Shown here piece by piece: positions 44,794 to 53,479 of a DNA stretch of 60,919 nucleotides. Source of the stretch: Oligoflexia bacterium (lineage in GTDB: Bacteria > Bdellovibrionota_C > UBA2361 > JBGSMV01); contig JAIBBU010000017.1 in the NCBI GenBank assembly GCA_019694515.1, forward strand, positions 1-60,919. Direction: 5' to 3'. Under the pieces are notes generated by a model, which saw only the letters and a list, made by a program, of their open reading frames with translations, had not been told where the DNA came from and ran no database searches. Numbering within the stretch: the first letter of the stretch is position 1; every line of letters begins with the position of its first letter. The position numbers and the translations under genes are program-made.

Positions 44794-45965
44794 CTCCGCA
44801 ACTCCGTCGCGCGCTTGTAGGCTTGCAAGGTTTTCTCTCCAGTGCGAGTCCAACTGAATTGTCGCGCACGCTCTCGCCCACGCTGTGCTAAATCGCCGGC
44901 CAATTCCCGGTCGGTCAGTACCTGATACATCGATTGGGCCATCGATTTTGAATCTTGAGGATCGCACAGCAGAGCAGCGCCTTCCAAGACCTCCGGCATC
45001 GCGGAGGCGTTAGAGCTTACAACCGGCAGTCCTGCTGCCAAGGCTTCCAGAGGAGGCAATCCAAAGCCTTCATACAGACTTGGAAACAAGAACACTGAGC
45101 TGGCTGAATAGAGCCGGATCAGCTCGTCATCCTCTAGGTAACCCGCCAGCCGCACGGCGCGCGCCAGCCCCTCTTCTTCAATCTGTTTTATGAGTCCAGG
45201 ATACTGGCGATCTTGATCGATCTTTCCCGCCATTACCAAGACCGCCGGATTCTGCGGCTGCATCTCGCGCAATGCTCGCACGGCTTGCAACATCTTCCCG
45301 ATATTCTTACGCTGATCGATTCCGCCCACATACAGCACAATCGGGGCATTCACTGGCAGCTGAAATTTTGCACGCAGGCGCTCTCGATCGGCCGGCTCAT
45401 TCCGCGCTTCAAAGAAATTCGCGCCAACGCCTAGTTCCGTAACCGCAATGCGCTCCAGTGGGACGCCCAGCAAACGATTAATATCACGCGCCGTCTGCTG
45501 AGAGATGGTGATGATAAAAGACGCGTTACGAATAGCGCGCAGCTCCAGAGCACGCGCTAAGTTATAGCGCCACCCTGGTTGCGCGCTCTTATATAGATCC
45601 TTGAAGATCAGCGGAATCAAATCGAGCACGGTTACGATATAGCTCTTAGGGCTCCAGGCCGGAGCGTCCATATGCGCCGGGAAGTGCACCAGATTGAAGC
45701 GCTGCATTGCCCCTGTGCCGAGCCGTACCGGATATAAAAGCTGCTGTCGCAAGGTGGTACGACCAAATGGGGCGAGTTCAATCAAGCTGCCCGCGAGTCC
45801 GCCGCGCACCAAATCGGTATGGTTGAAAAAACCAACTGCGGGATCTGGGGACGGGGCATTCAGGAAAAAATTACGCAGCTCCAAAACATAGCGTCCAATT
45901 CCGCGCAGCGCATGCTCCTTAAAGCCAGGAAGCAGCGCGCTGGTATCCAGCCCGACCGTAAACAT
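44790..45965 (-). CDS. Glycosyltransferase, GT-B fold, family 4-like
   Basis: A 391-residue cytoplasmic glycosyltransferase of the GT4 type: N-terminal FTVGLDTSALLPGFKEHALRG(I)GRY, nucleotide-sugar region LYVGGIDQRKNIGKMLQAV, and the EX7E motif SVFLFPSLYEGFGLPPLEALAAGLPVV (first Glu in YEGFG, second in LEALA). It resembles mannosyl/rhamnosyl-type transferases of O-antigen clusters, but the donor cannot be read. It starts at an ATG one base into the neighbouring stop (TAATG) and overlaps the GT-C gene by four bases. Confidence 0.93.
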   Translation of the reverse strand: MFTVGLDTSALLPGFKEHALRGIGRYVLELRNFFLNAPSPDPAVGFFNHTDLVRGGLAGSLIELAPFGRTTLRQQLLYPVRLGTGAMQRFNLVHFPAHMDAPAWSPKSYIVTVLDLIPLIFKDLYKSAQPGWRYNLARALELRAIRNASFIITISQQTARDINRLLGVPLERIAVTELGVGANFFEARNEPADRERLRAKFQLPVNAPIVLYVGGIDQRKNIGKMLQAVRALREMQPQNPAVLVMAGKIDQDRQYPGLIKQIEEEGLARAVRLAGYLEDDELIRLYSASSVFLFPSLYEGFGLPPLEALAAGLPVVSSNASAMPEVLEGAALLCDPQDSKSMAQSMYQVLTDRELAGDLAQRGRERARQFSWTRTGEKTLQAYKRATELRR

Positions 45966-47065
45966 TACCCCCCAGACCCGCCCGCTCGAAGGTGCTCCCG
46001 ATTGGCCCCTTGATCGAAGATCGCACGCACCTTCGCTGCAAAGCGGTCAATCGACAGCTCGGCCGCACGTCGCCGGCCATTTTCAATAATTTGAGAACGC
46101 AGCGCCTGGTCTCTACATACCTTCGCCAGTAAAAACGCCAGTTCTGCATGGCGCTTGTGATTCACCAGAATTCCGCCAGCGGAAACCGTATCCGGCAAGG
46201 CCGAGGAATTGTAAGCAATCACTGGCAACCCAAAATGCATCGCTTCTATGATCGGACAGCAAAATCCCTCATGCTCACTCATGCACAGGTAAGCATGCGC
46301 ATTCAAATAGACGGCTTTGACCTCAGAATCAGCCATGCGGCCCACGAAGTTTACCGCGTCCATCAAATCGAGTTCACGCACCAACCGCTTCAAGGAAAAG
46401 GAGTAAAGCTCGGTATCGATGTCATGGCCCACCAGCCACAAACGCGCCGGAATCTTCTGCACCGTGCGCAAAAAATAGAAAGTCTTCACAATATCTTCGA
46501 TGCACTTATTGGGGGCCAGCCGCCCGACGTGCACGATATGCAGAACGGGATCAGAACGCAGCAGCGCTTCGATCCCGCTATTCGCGGCGATCTTCCAGCG
46601 CTCCGTATCAATTGGCAGGTTTAAAACCTCAACCGTGCGGCCCTGTGCGGGCATCTCGGCAGCATTAAAGCGCGAGTCCGCTATCAAACGATCACTGATC
46701 GCGCATAAATCGGGAAGTTCACGCTCGCCCATCTCGATGTGCTGCGCGATGCGCGGATTGATCGCCTTAAACCAATGCGCCGGGGTGAGGTTATGGTGAA
46801 TGATTGAACGAGTAGCATGCCGCAAGCCGCGGTACAGCGCATTGAGCGGGGAACCTAACGAATAGTGCAGTATCGCCTCTCCGCTATAATCAGATTGGAG
46901 TTCACGATAGTCGCGCGCCAGACCTTTAAAACGGGGATCGATGTTGATCGCAAAAATATCACTTTCCGCCCCAAACTCCCGGAAGCTGCGCTGCAGCGCA
47001 AGCACTTCTCCGGAGATCGCGTCACCAAAGGTCAAAGTATGTACGAGCTGATGAACCGGCCTCAC
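45965..47065 (-). CDS. Glycosyltransferase, GT-B fold, family 4-like
   Basis: A 366-residue GT4-type glycosyltransferase. The N-terminus (VHQLVHTLTFGDAISGEVLAL) recalls proteins from mannan/O-antigen loci; the centre has LHIVHVGRLAPNKCIEDIV and the C-terminal EX7E site reads AYLCMSEHEGFCCPIIEAMHFGLPVIAY. The start is a GTG that overlaps the permease stop as GTGA. Together with the other GT-B enzyme it would build the glycan on the cytoplasmic face before ABC export. The donor and linkage are unknown. Confidence 0.92.
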   Translation of the reverse strand: MRPVHQLVHTLTFGDAISGEVLALQRSFREFGAESDIFAINIDPRFKGLARDYRELQSDYSGEAILHYSLGSPLNALYRGLRHATRSIIHHNLTPAHWFKAINPRIAQHIEMGERELPDLCAISDRLIADSRFNAAEMPAQGRTVEVLNLPIDTERWKIAANSGIEALLRSDPVLHIVHVGRLAPNKCIEDIVKTFYFLRTVQKIPARLWLVGHDIDTELYSFSLKRLVRELDLMDAVNFVGRMADSEVKAVYLNAHAYLCMSEHEGFCCPIIEAMHFGLPVIAYNSSALPDTVSAGGILVNHKRHAELAFLLAKVCRDQALRSQIIENGRRRAAELSIDRFAAKVRAIFDQGANREHLRAGGSGG

Positions 47066-47841
47066 AGCAGCTCCGCGAAACTTTCACGATAATGGGTATA
47101 GATCATCCCTCCCAGCACTACACACAACACCGCCCAAGCTGAAAGATAGATTGCGCTGCTTAGCGGCGGCAGCACCCCCTCCAAGATTAACATATGGTAG
47201 CTCTGGGTAATCAGGGCAAAGGGATTGAGGGTCAGACTAAACCTGAATCGCTCCGGCACGCTGGAGGCGGGATAAACAATCGGGCATAGAAAAAATAGAA
47301 AAGTCAGAATATTTGAAACCAGATGCTGAATATCGCGATAGTGAACATTCAACGAGCTTAACGCCAGTACCATTCCGAATAAGAAAACAAACTGCAGGGC
47401 AATTAACCCCGGCAAAGCCAGCAGCGTCAATTTGAACGGCATCCCCGTTGCCAACATGAACAAAAACAAAATCGGCAGGGAAAGCAAAAAATTTATTAAA
47501 GTAGTCAGCACCGCGACCGCCGGCAGAACCTGCGCCGGGAACATTGATTTGGTGATCAGGTGGCCGCTAGCTACGACTGATCCAACGCCTTCAGTCAGCG
47601 CGCTCGTGATCCAGAGCCAGGGCAGCAATCCGCAGAACAAGAAAATCGTGTAGTTTTCTACCTGATTAAACCGGATGTAATAGCGAAACACGACCGTGTA
47701 GACGAGCATCAAGCACAAGGGATTTAGCAGCGTCCACAGAAACCCCAGCAACGAACCACGGTAGCGCATCGAGAGGTGCCGTTGTACTAAAGCCGCGATC
47801 AGAGATCGATAGCGATAGAGCTCTTTAATATTCTGCCACAT
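47062..47841 (-). CDS. ABC-2 polysaccharide export permease (Wzm-like)
   Basis: A 259-residue permease of six membrane helices. The N-terminal amphipathic part MWQNIKELYRYRSLIAALVQRHLSMRYRGSLLGFLW leads into the first helix, the hallmark of TagG/KpsM/Wzm proteins. WLWITSALTEGVGSVVASG and VHYRDIQHLVSNILTFLFFLCPIVYP also match. It forms the channel that exports a lipid-linked polysaccharide. The ATG at 47841 is chosen over a longer frame reading back into the ATPase; overlap with the ATPase end is 17 bases. Confidence 0.93.
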   Translation of the reverse strand: MWQNIKELYRYRSLIAALVQRHLSMRYRGSLLGFLWTLLNPLCLMLVYTVVFRYYIRFNQVENYTIFLFCGLLPWLWITSALTEGVGSVVASGHLITKSMFPAQVLPAVAVLTTLINFLLSLPILFLFMLATGMPFKLTLLALPGLIALQFVFLFGMVLALSSLNVHYRDIQHLVSNILTFLFFLCPIVYPASSVPERFRFSLTLNPFALITQSYHMLILEGVLPPLSSAIYLSAWAVLCVVLGGMIYTHYRESFAELL

Positions 47842-49168
47842 CGAAACTCCAGCTGTGTTCGGGGACGGTATAACCGACAAAATTGAGCGCGCTGCGTACC
47901 TTAAAAGATACAGCAGCCTTGTGGTAGTCGTAGGGATAGCCATCCTGGCGATGCACCGCCACATCGATCGTGTACAATCCCTCGGATAAACCCAAACGCT
48001 TGATGCGGTAGCGTATATGTCCGCGCTTTCCTAAACGCCCGATCGAAATTCGTTCAATGTCCGTATTGCTGCCATGCGCCACCAGCCCGTCGCTGCGGTT
48101 GATTGCGATCCCAAAGACCACATCAGCAACGTCTTCACGCACGCAGTAATCGACCTGAACCTCGGCCGCATCGTCAGGATGAAAGACCAGCCGGCCCTCG
48201 GCACGGTGATCGACCAGCCGCACGCCGGTCACTTCGATTTCCCGGCTGCCCCAGCGCGAGCTCTCGAGCTGTTCAGATTGAAGAGAAAAATCGGAAGCCG
48301 CTGCGTGCCCCTGAGCCTCTGCTTCGCCCATCAACTCCAGCTCCTCGCCCTTTTCAATGAACTGGCGATAGTGATCAATGACACGCCGCGGCTCTCCGCG
48401 ATCGCGCACTTCGCCCTGCTCAAGCCACAGGACCTCGTCACACCAGCGCTCAACGGATTCTAGATCATGGGTAACTAGCAATAAGGTGCGCTGCTGCCGG
48501 CGCAGTTCCGCCAGCTTTTCTTTACACTTGCCGACAAAAGCCGCATCACCCACCGCCAGCACCTCGTCCACTAGCAGCACCTCGGGATCAGTGTGGATTG
48601 CCAGACTAAATCCCAACCGCATGAACATACCTGAAGAGTAGGTGCGCACCGGATCGTCGATTACATCTTCCAGTTCAGCAAAGGAAACGATCTCTTCGAA
48701 GCGCTGATCAATTTCAGTGCGGCTAAGGCCGTGCATGACGCCGCCAAGATAAAGATTCTCTCGCCCGCTAAAGTCGGGATGAAATCCCGCACCTAGTTCA
48801 ATCAGCGCTGCGACCCGGCCATTGACCCTAATAGTGCCCTGATCCGGTTTATAAATGCCGCTAATCAACTTAAGCAGGGTGGATTTTCCAGAACCATTCT
48901 TGCCAATGACTCCGACCGAAGCGCCCTTTGGAATACGCATGGTCAGATCTCGAATCGCGCGGGTAACGCGCCGCGGCGCCCGTTTGCGCGGAAGAAATAG
49001 CCCCAGCAGCGAACTCTTGACCGTGGTGTAACCGGCGCGAACCACGGTATTGCGCCGGAACTGTTTTGAAACCCCCACGATATCCAGCGAATAAGAGACT
49101 TGCTCCGGCCGCACGGCCGCTTCTATAACGGCACGATCACCAGTCGTTACATCCTGCAGAGCCTCCAC
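47825..49168 (-). CDS. ABC polysaccharide export ATPase with Wzt-type C-terminal domain
   Basis: A 447-residue ATPase that drives export by the Wzm-like permease. Residues about 25-265 form the ABC domain: Walker A GKNGSGKST (89-97), signature TYSSGMFMRLGFSLA (176-190), Walker B EVLLVDEVLAVGD (196-208), and VTHDLESVERWCDEV. Residues about 295-447 form an extra beta-sandwich like the Wzt C-terminal domain (EVTGVRLVDHRAEGRLVF, VVFGIAINRSDGLVAHGSNT, GLYTIDVAVHRQDGYPYDY), which in O8/O9a-type systems recognises the modified glycan terminus. So the exported glycan probably carries a capped non-reducing end. Start is a GTG 7 bases after the hpt stop. Confidence 0.94.
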   Translation of the reverse strand: MEALQDVTTGDRAVIEAAVRPEQVSYSLDIVGVSKQFRRNTVVRAGYTTVKSSLLGLFLPRKRAPRRVTRAIRDLTMRIPKGASVGVIGKNGSGKSTLLKLISGIYKPDQGTIRVNGRVAALIELGAGFHPDFSGRENLYLGGVMHGLSRTEIDQRFEEIVSFAELEDVIDDPVRTYSSGMFMRLGFSLAIHTDPEVLLVDEVLAVGDAAFVGKCKEKLAELRRQQRTLLLVTHDLESVERWCDEVLWLEQGEVRDRGEPRRVIDHYRQFIEKGEELELMGEAEAQGHAAASDFSLQSEQLESSRWGSREIEVTGVRLVDHRAEGRLVFHPDDAAEVQVDYCVREDVADVVFGIAINRSDGLVAHGSNTDIERISIGRLGKRGHIRYRIKRLGLSEGLYTIDVAVHRQDGYPYDYHKAAVSFKVRSALNFVGYTVPEHSWSFDVAEY

Positions 49169-49175
49169 GATGCGC

Positions 49176-49730
49176 TCAGCCCTTGGTGATTACATAAATA
49201 TCGGGAAGATTGCGCCAGCGTTCGCTGTCGTCCATGCCATACCCAACAAACCATTCTTCGCCCGTATACTCGAGCCCAACCCAGTCTGGTTGAAAAGTTT
49301 CCTTTGCCAGCTTGCGACGAATTAAAGTCGCCGACTTAACTTCATTGGCTCCCGCCTTTAGAACCTTCTCACAGAGCAGCTTCATCGTGCGCCCCGAGTC
49401 ACAGACGTCATCGATAATCAGCACACTGCGCTTTTCAACGGGAACTTCATCAAAGTGAAATGCAATCTCTTCGCGCTGCGTCTGATCTGATTCGTAGGCC
49501 CAAGTGCGAGCAGGTGCAATCTGGACGGAGTGCTCAATCTTACGCACCAAATCGGCAAAGAAAAATATTCCGCCGCGCAATACCGGCACAGTCAACAGGT
49601 CTTGCCCGGTCTCCGCCCATACGCGCTTGGCCCAACGTGTAACTTCGGCCCCGATGCGATTAGCCGCCGTCGTAATTTCTGCGGCGCTATACTGCAATCT
49701 AAGATTGTGTGGTAAACTGGAGTCACTCAT
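49176..49730 (-). CDS. hpt: Hypoxanthine phosphoribosyltransferase
   Basis: Purine salvage: hypoxanthine or guanine plus PRPP to IMP or GMP. The 184 residues are the usual length. The PRPP loop SVLIIDDVCDSGRTMKLL (102-119), the N-terminal strand LLTVPVLRGGIFFFADL and the C-terminal WVGLEYTGEEWFVGYGMDDSERWRNLPDIYVI are all as in the type I PRTase family. It is the first gene of the polysaccharide operon, only 7 bp before the ATPase start, although purine salvage has no obvious link to glycan export. ATG at 49730, divergent from the lipoprotein gene. Confidence 0.94.
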   Translation of the reverse strand: MSDSSLPHNLRLQYSAAEITTAANRIGAEVTRWAKRVWAETGQDLLTVPVLRGGIFFFADLVRKIEHSVQIAPARTWAYESDQTQREEIAFHFDEVPVEKRSVLIIDDVCDSGRTMKLLCEKVLKAGANEVKSATLIRRKLAKETFQPDWVGLEYTGEEWFVGYGMDDSERWRNLPDIYVITKG

Positions 49731-49798
49731 AAGCCCTCAACCAATTGGCTGTAATCATTGGCAATTTGAAGCGCTGATACTACCTCAGAAGAGTTCGA

Positions 49799-50221
49799 AT
49801 GGCAAAAAGAGTCCGTATTGTTGCTGCCTCACTTAAGATTGTGCTGATCAGTGCCTTATTCGGCATAGCGGCTTGCCAAGAGGCGACTAAGGACTTTGAT
49901 ACCGATCGCCAACTAAAAAACCTTCAGGCCGAAATCGACGCGCTGCTGAAGTCGGCTGGAAAGACAGTTGAGGGAATTACTCCCGACACGACGGATCTGC
50001 AGCGCTCTACATCAGAAGAAATCAACAAGATCTTTGTAATAGAATACAAAGTCGTAGAACTTTCAGCCAGCGCCAGCGCTAATGAAATAGAGAAGGTCTT
50101 AAACGAACTTGGAAGCCAGCGCTGGGAATGCTTTGACACTGCCACGACGGACACAGGGATACGGTTGATGCTAAAGCGCCCAGCCAAGACACCGTTGCGT
50201 TATATTCCGCGGCTATTCTAA
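49799..50221 (+). CDS. Small predicted lipoprotein
   Basis: A 140-residue protein with a lipoprotein signal: MAKRVRIVAASLKIVLISALFGIAAC, lipid-modified Cys26 in the lipobox GIAAC followed by QE. The mature part has a coiled-coil helix (TDRQLKNLQAEIDALLKSAGK) and a small alpha/beta region (FVIEYKVVELSASASANEIEKVL, QRWECFD) that reads like a DUF4177-type domain (weak). The segment ending ITPDTTDLQRS links them. It is divergent from hpt with 68 bp between, and is 17 bp upstream of the M48 protease lipoprotein, so the two are likely co-transcribed. Confidence 0.8.
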   Translation: MAKRVRIVAASLKIVLISALFGIAACQEATKDFDTDRQLKNLQAEIDALLKSAGKTVEGITPDTTDLQRSTSEEINKIFVIEYKVVELSASASANEIEKVLNELGSQRWECFDTATTDTGIRLMLKRPAKTPLRYIPRLF

Positions 50222-50238
50222 TTATGAATTTCTAGAAC

Positions 50239-51267
50239 ATGAAGCGAAGCTATTTGGCGCGTAGTTTTTTTGCCTTGACCCTGCTTTGCGTTTGCAGCTG
50301 CGCACCGCACCGCCAGCCGGTTCCTCCCGGCGTCGTTCCCCAACAGGGGAGCCTCAGCGCCGGCGATGAAGAATACGGGCATCAGGTCATGTCCGGGCTC
50401 ATGGATCAATATAAGTTGGAGCGTGACGATACTAAAATCGAGCGCGTCAGAAACATCGTAGAGCGCCTTACAAAGGCGGCTGGAGCTGACTTCAATCCGT
50501 GGCATGTGTATGTCTTTGATGATCCCAAGTTTAAGAACGCGGCGGCGACCAAGGGAAACTACATCTTCGTATGGAGCGGCATTCTGAACGCCGTGCAAAA
50601 TGATGCCGAGCTATCTGCAATCCTGGCGCATGAAATAGGACATGTTCTGGCCGGCCACACTGAACCCGATCCGGCTGATGAGATCAGTCAAATCCTTAGC
50701 GGAGTAGCGGGCACCGTGGCCCACGACGTGGTGCTCTCCCAGGGCGGTGGTTTGGCAGCAGAGCTGGCGCGGATGATGATTAGCGAGGGGCTCAAGGCGG
50801 TAATCGTAAACCCCGAGAGTCAGCGCAAAGAACTCGAGGCCGACGAAATTGGGATCTTCCTAATGGCCGACGCCGGTTACGATCCTCAGGCTGCCGTTGA
50901 TTTTTGGTCGCGCGCACGCACCGATCCGGACTTTTCCGGGTTTCCGGTTCAATTTCTATCCTCACATCCCTCCTCCGACGAGAGATTGAAGAATCTGTCG
51001 CAATATTTGGATGCAGCTGAATTGCGTTATGTCGGGAAAAGCCCAGCCTCGGGACATGCCTCCAATTCTGAGAGCCACGCAGGATCGGCATTTGAGGTAA
51101 GAGATCGGTGGGCCACGATCTATGCTGCGCCGGACGTGCATTCGGAGGTGGTGATCGACTTACCAGAACTCTCTGCCGTAACTGCCCAACCCGCTGCCCA
51201 AGGGTGGCTTAAAGTCCTTGCCCCGGTACAGGGATATGTGAAAACCCGGGAAATGCAAAAGCGTTAG
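50239..51267 (+). CDS. M48-family metalloprotease lipoprotein with SH3-like domain
   Basis: A 342-residue envelope zinc protease. The signal MKRSYLARSFFALTLLCVCSC gives a lipid-modified Cys21. The catalytic HEIGH is at 131-135 (ILAHEIGHVLAGH), and the third ligand Glu200 is in KELEADEIG. SSHPSSDERLKNL is the usual downstream element of BepA/LoiP-type M48C proteases, involved in outer-membrane protein quality control. The C-terminal 55 residues (EVRDRWATIYAAPDVHSEVV ... GWLKVLAPVQGYV) form a bacterial SH3-like domain that may bind peptidoglycan. It is 17 bp after the small lipoprotein gene. Confidence 0.93.
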   Translation: MKRSYLARSFFALTLLCVCSCAPHRQPVPPGVVPQQGSLSAGDEEYGHQVMSGLMDQYKLERDDTKIERVRNIVERLTKAAGADFNPWHVYVFDDPKFKNAAATKGNYIFVWSGILNAVQNDAELSAILAHEIGHVLAGHTEPDPADEISQILSGVAGTVAHDVVLSQGGGLAAELARMMISEGLKAVIVNPESQRKELEADEIGIFLMADAGYDPQAAVDFWSRARTDPDFSGFPVQFLSSHPSSDERLKNLSQYLDAAELRYVGKSPASGHASNSESHAGSAFEVRDRWATIYAAPDVHSEVVIDLPELSAVTAQPAAQGWLKVLAPVQGYVKTREMQKR

Positions 51268-51422
51268 TTTCGGAAGCCTCAGCTATAACTTAATCTGCGC
51301 CCCTCGCATCGCTTCATTTCGAATTTCTTAGCGACCCGGAGCTATTCAGTGTTAGGGATACCTGCTCAGTGTTCTACATAACTGGTAACAGCATCGACCC
51401 TCTAATCAAGGAGATATAGGCT

Positions 51423-52370
51423 ATGCGAAACTTAGTACCTCTTATTGCGGCTCTCGTGATCGGCATCAGCTCTGCCCATGCAAACGATCCAAAGGCTGCA
51501 CTCGGCGCACCCAGCGTCAACGAACTGCAGGCGACTCTAGATGACATAAAACAGACCCTGGGTCTTGTCCCGGATATGTTCAAACTTTATCCCGAGCAGG
51601 CTTTGCCCGCGGCGTGGCAGACATTGAAGGCGATCCAATTGAATCCTAACAGCGCGATCCCCTGCCGGTATAAGGAGCTACTGGGATTAGCTGTGTCGGC
51701 CCAGATTCCCTGCCACTACTGCACCTTCTTTCACACCGAAGCAGCGAAACTTAACGGCGCATCCGATGCTGAGATCAAGGAAGCAGTGGCGCTAGCATCA
51801 CTGGAGCGGCAATGGAGCACTTTTCTAAGCGGCTATCAAACTGACTTTGATGACTTCAAACAAATGACAGATCAGTTCATTGAAAAAACGAAGCGCGCAG
51901 CAGCCGAAGCCAGCGCATCCAATATGAACTTTACCAGTATCCCGGCCTCCCCCGAAGCGACCTACGCAGAGGTCGCACAAACCTTCGGCCGCGTGCCTGA
52001 ATTCATAAGAAACATCCCTCCCGCCGGTGTGAGCGGCGCGTGGGGCGGGTTGAAAGTACTAGCATTTAATCCGCACACGGCGATTCCCCCGAAATATAAG
52101 GATCTCATCACCCTGGCGGTTTCGGCGCAAATTCCCTGTTCGTATTGCGTCTATTTTGACACCCAAACAGCGCGTCTAGACGGAGCCACGGAGGAGGAGA
52201 TCAACGAAGCGATCGGCATGGCCGCGATGTCACGTCATTGGAGTACTGTCTTGAACGGAATGCAGATCGATTCGAGCAGGTTTCGAAAGCAGCTAACTCA
52301 GGCCTTTGCTTATATTAAGAAACAGTCAGCACCATCGCCCCACAATTCCCAGGCTAAGACCCGGGGCTGA
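51423..52370 (+). CDS. Exported tandem CMD (AhpD-like) protein
   Basis: A 315-residue protein with signal peptide MRNLVPLIAALVIGISSAHA and two carboxymuconolactone-decarboxylase/AhpD-like domains (about 30-165 and 185-300). Domain 1 keeps the full AhpD-type site: Glu85, Cys97, Cys100, His104 (IPCHYCTFFH). Domain 2 keeps Cys239 and Cys242 but has Asp227 for Glu and Asp246 for His (IPCSYCVYFD). Family members reduce peroxides through the CxxC pair. Export to the periplasm is unusual for this family, and domain 2 may be structural. ATG after a strong AAGGAG. Transcribed alone; a large hairpin follows the stop. Confidence 0.88.
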   Translation: MRNLVPLIAALVIGISSAHANDPKAALGAPSVNELQATLDDIKQTLGLVPDMFKLYPEQALPAAWQTLKAIQLNPNSAIPCRYKELLGLAVSAQIPCHYCTFFHTEAAKLNGASDAEIKEAVALASLERQWSTFLSGYQTDFDDFKQMTDQFIEKTKRAAAEASASNMNFTSIPASPEATYAEVAQTFGRVPEFIRNIPPAGVSGAWGGLKVLAFNPHTAIPPKYKDLITLAVSAQIPCSYCVYFDTQTARLDGATEEEINEAIGMAAMSRHWSTVLNGMQIDSSRFRKQLTQAFAYIKKQSAPSPHNSQAKTRG

Positions 52371-52393
52371 TTGGCGCACCAAAGCCAGATCTC

Positions 52394-52428
52394 GGGGCGC
52401 CTCGATTATATTAGAGGTGGGGCGCCCC
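52394..52428. repeat. GC-rich inverted repeat after the CMD gene
   Basis: GGGGCG and CGCCCC arms (6 bp, outer) plus CCTC and GAGG arms (inner) enclose a loop around gattatatta, with a four-base bulge. It begins 24 bases after the stop of the CMD protein. No T-run follows on the plus strand, so it is a hairpin that may slow or stop transcription rather than a standard terminator. Confidence 0.5.
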
Positions 52429-52604
52429 GTCCCCTATCTCCCCGATATTTCAACAAAAAAAATCGCTCTAAAGCTCAAGACCATGCCGTAACCTGCCGAT
52501 ACATCATTTGTGTGAAAGGATTTTAGGAGGCCACTTCCTCTATTAGCTTACTGTCCGGAGCGTTCGCACGACTTTACTGATCTACATGGAAGTGGATTAG
52601 TTCG

Positions 52605-53411
52605 ATGGATGTAAAAGATATTAACGGCAACACGCGCGAGCTAGATCGCTCGACTTCGTCCCAGTCTGCCGGAAATCAAAAATCGATTAGTTCGCTGGTT
52701 GGAACCAGGGCTACCGCTGTTAATAGCGAAGCTGCTCGGGTTGATCTCACAGGCGACAAGCGCTTGGCTTCGGCCGAGCAGGACAAATCGCGCGAAAAAA
52801 CCAACAACTTAATCAGCAAAGTCAATCTGCTGAGCGAAACAACCTCCAACATAGATCGTCTGGTTCGAAGCATTGACGGTATTGTGAAACAGGCCGATTC
52901 AGGTGCTTTGCCCGAAAGACGCGTTACCGCGCTTGAACGCGAGGCTAACGATTTGGTCGGGAAGATTAAAGAGATCGCGACCGACAGCTCCACGCATCAT
53001 ACGTCTTCTCCGCGAGAAGATGAGATCCGTCAGGAGGTCGAGCGACAGCTAGGCAAGAGTTTGGACGCCATCTTGCCCGATGATGCCCGACAAGCTTTCG
53101 GTCTGGACAAGATCCATCTTTCAACCAAAGAACAGATTATTAGCACGGTCGCCAGCGTGCGCGCTGCTCGCGAACGGGTTGAGCAGCTGCGCGCCGATGT
53201 AACCGAAACTCGCAAGACAGTCGAATCGATCGTTTCGACTTACGAGGTGGCGCAGGAAAATAGCGCCGCTAGCCTGGCCACAATCAGGGATGTGGACGAG
53301 GCTGTTCGTCTAGCTTCGGAGACGCACGGCGAAATTGCGGAGAATCCTACGGACGCCATGGACTCGGTTGGTCGAATCGACAAGAAGGTCCTGGATCTGC
53401 TGCGCCAGTAG
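52605..53411 (+). CDS. Flagellin-like helical protein
   Basis: A 268-residue soluble, helical, Cys-free protein. Two stretches read like flagellin D0/D1 helices. Residues about 75-128 (LLSETTSNIDRLVRSIDGIV, then ERRVTALEREANDLVGKIKEIATDSS) match the region that in flagellin ends R..LQ.E...L..EI..IA..T. The C-terminus (IRDVDEAVRLASETHGEI, AMDSVGRIDKKVLDLL) matches the flagellin C-terminal IRDVD.A...AE.T...I ... VLSLL. The canonical flagellin N-terminal D0 helix and a variable domain are missing; residues 130-215 are charged coiled coil. This is inference by eye. No flagellar gene lies nearby. It ends 68 bp before ffh and starts with an ATG and a weak ribosome site. Confidence 0.7.
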   Translation: MDVKDINGNTRELDRSTSSQSAGNQKSISSLVGTRATAVNSEAARVDLTGDKRLASAEQDKSREKTNNLISKVNLLSETTSNIDRLVRSIDGIVKQADSGALPERRVTALEREANDLVGKIKEIATDSSTHHTSSPREDEIRQEVERQLGKSLDAILPDDARQAFGLDKIHLSTKEQIISTVASVRAARERVEQLRADVTETRKTVESIVSTYEVAQENSAASLATIRDVDEAVRLASETHGEIAENPTDAMDSVGRIDKKVLDLLRQ

Positions 53412-53479
53412 TCTGCATCAGCCACATCCCGTCGCAGCGCTTTGCCTTTTTTGATCCCATCTAATATCGTACTCGCGCC

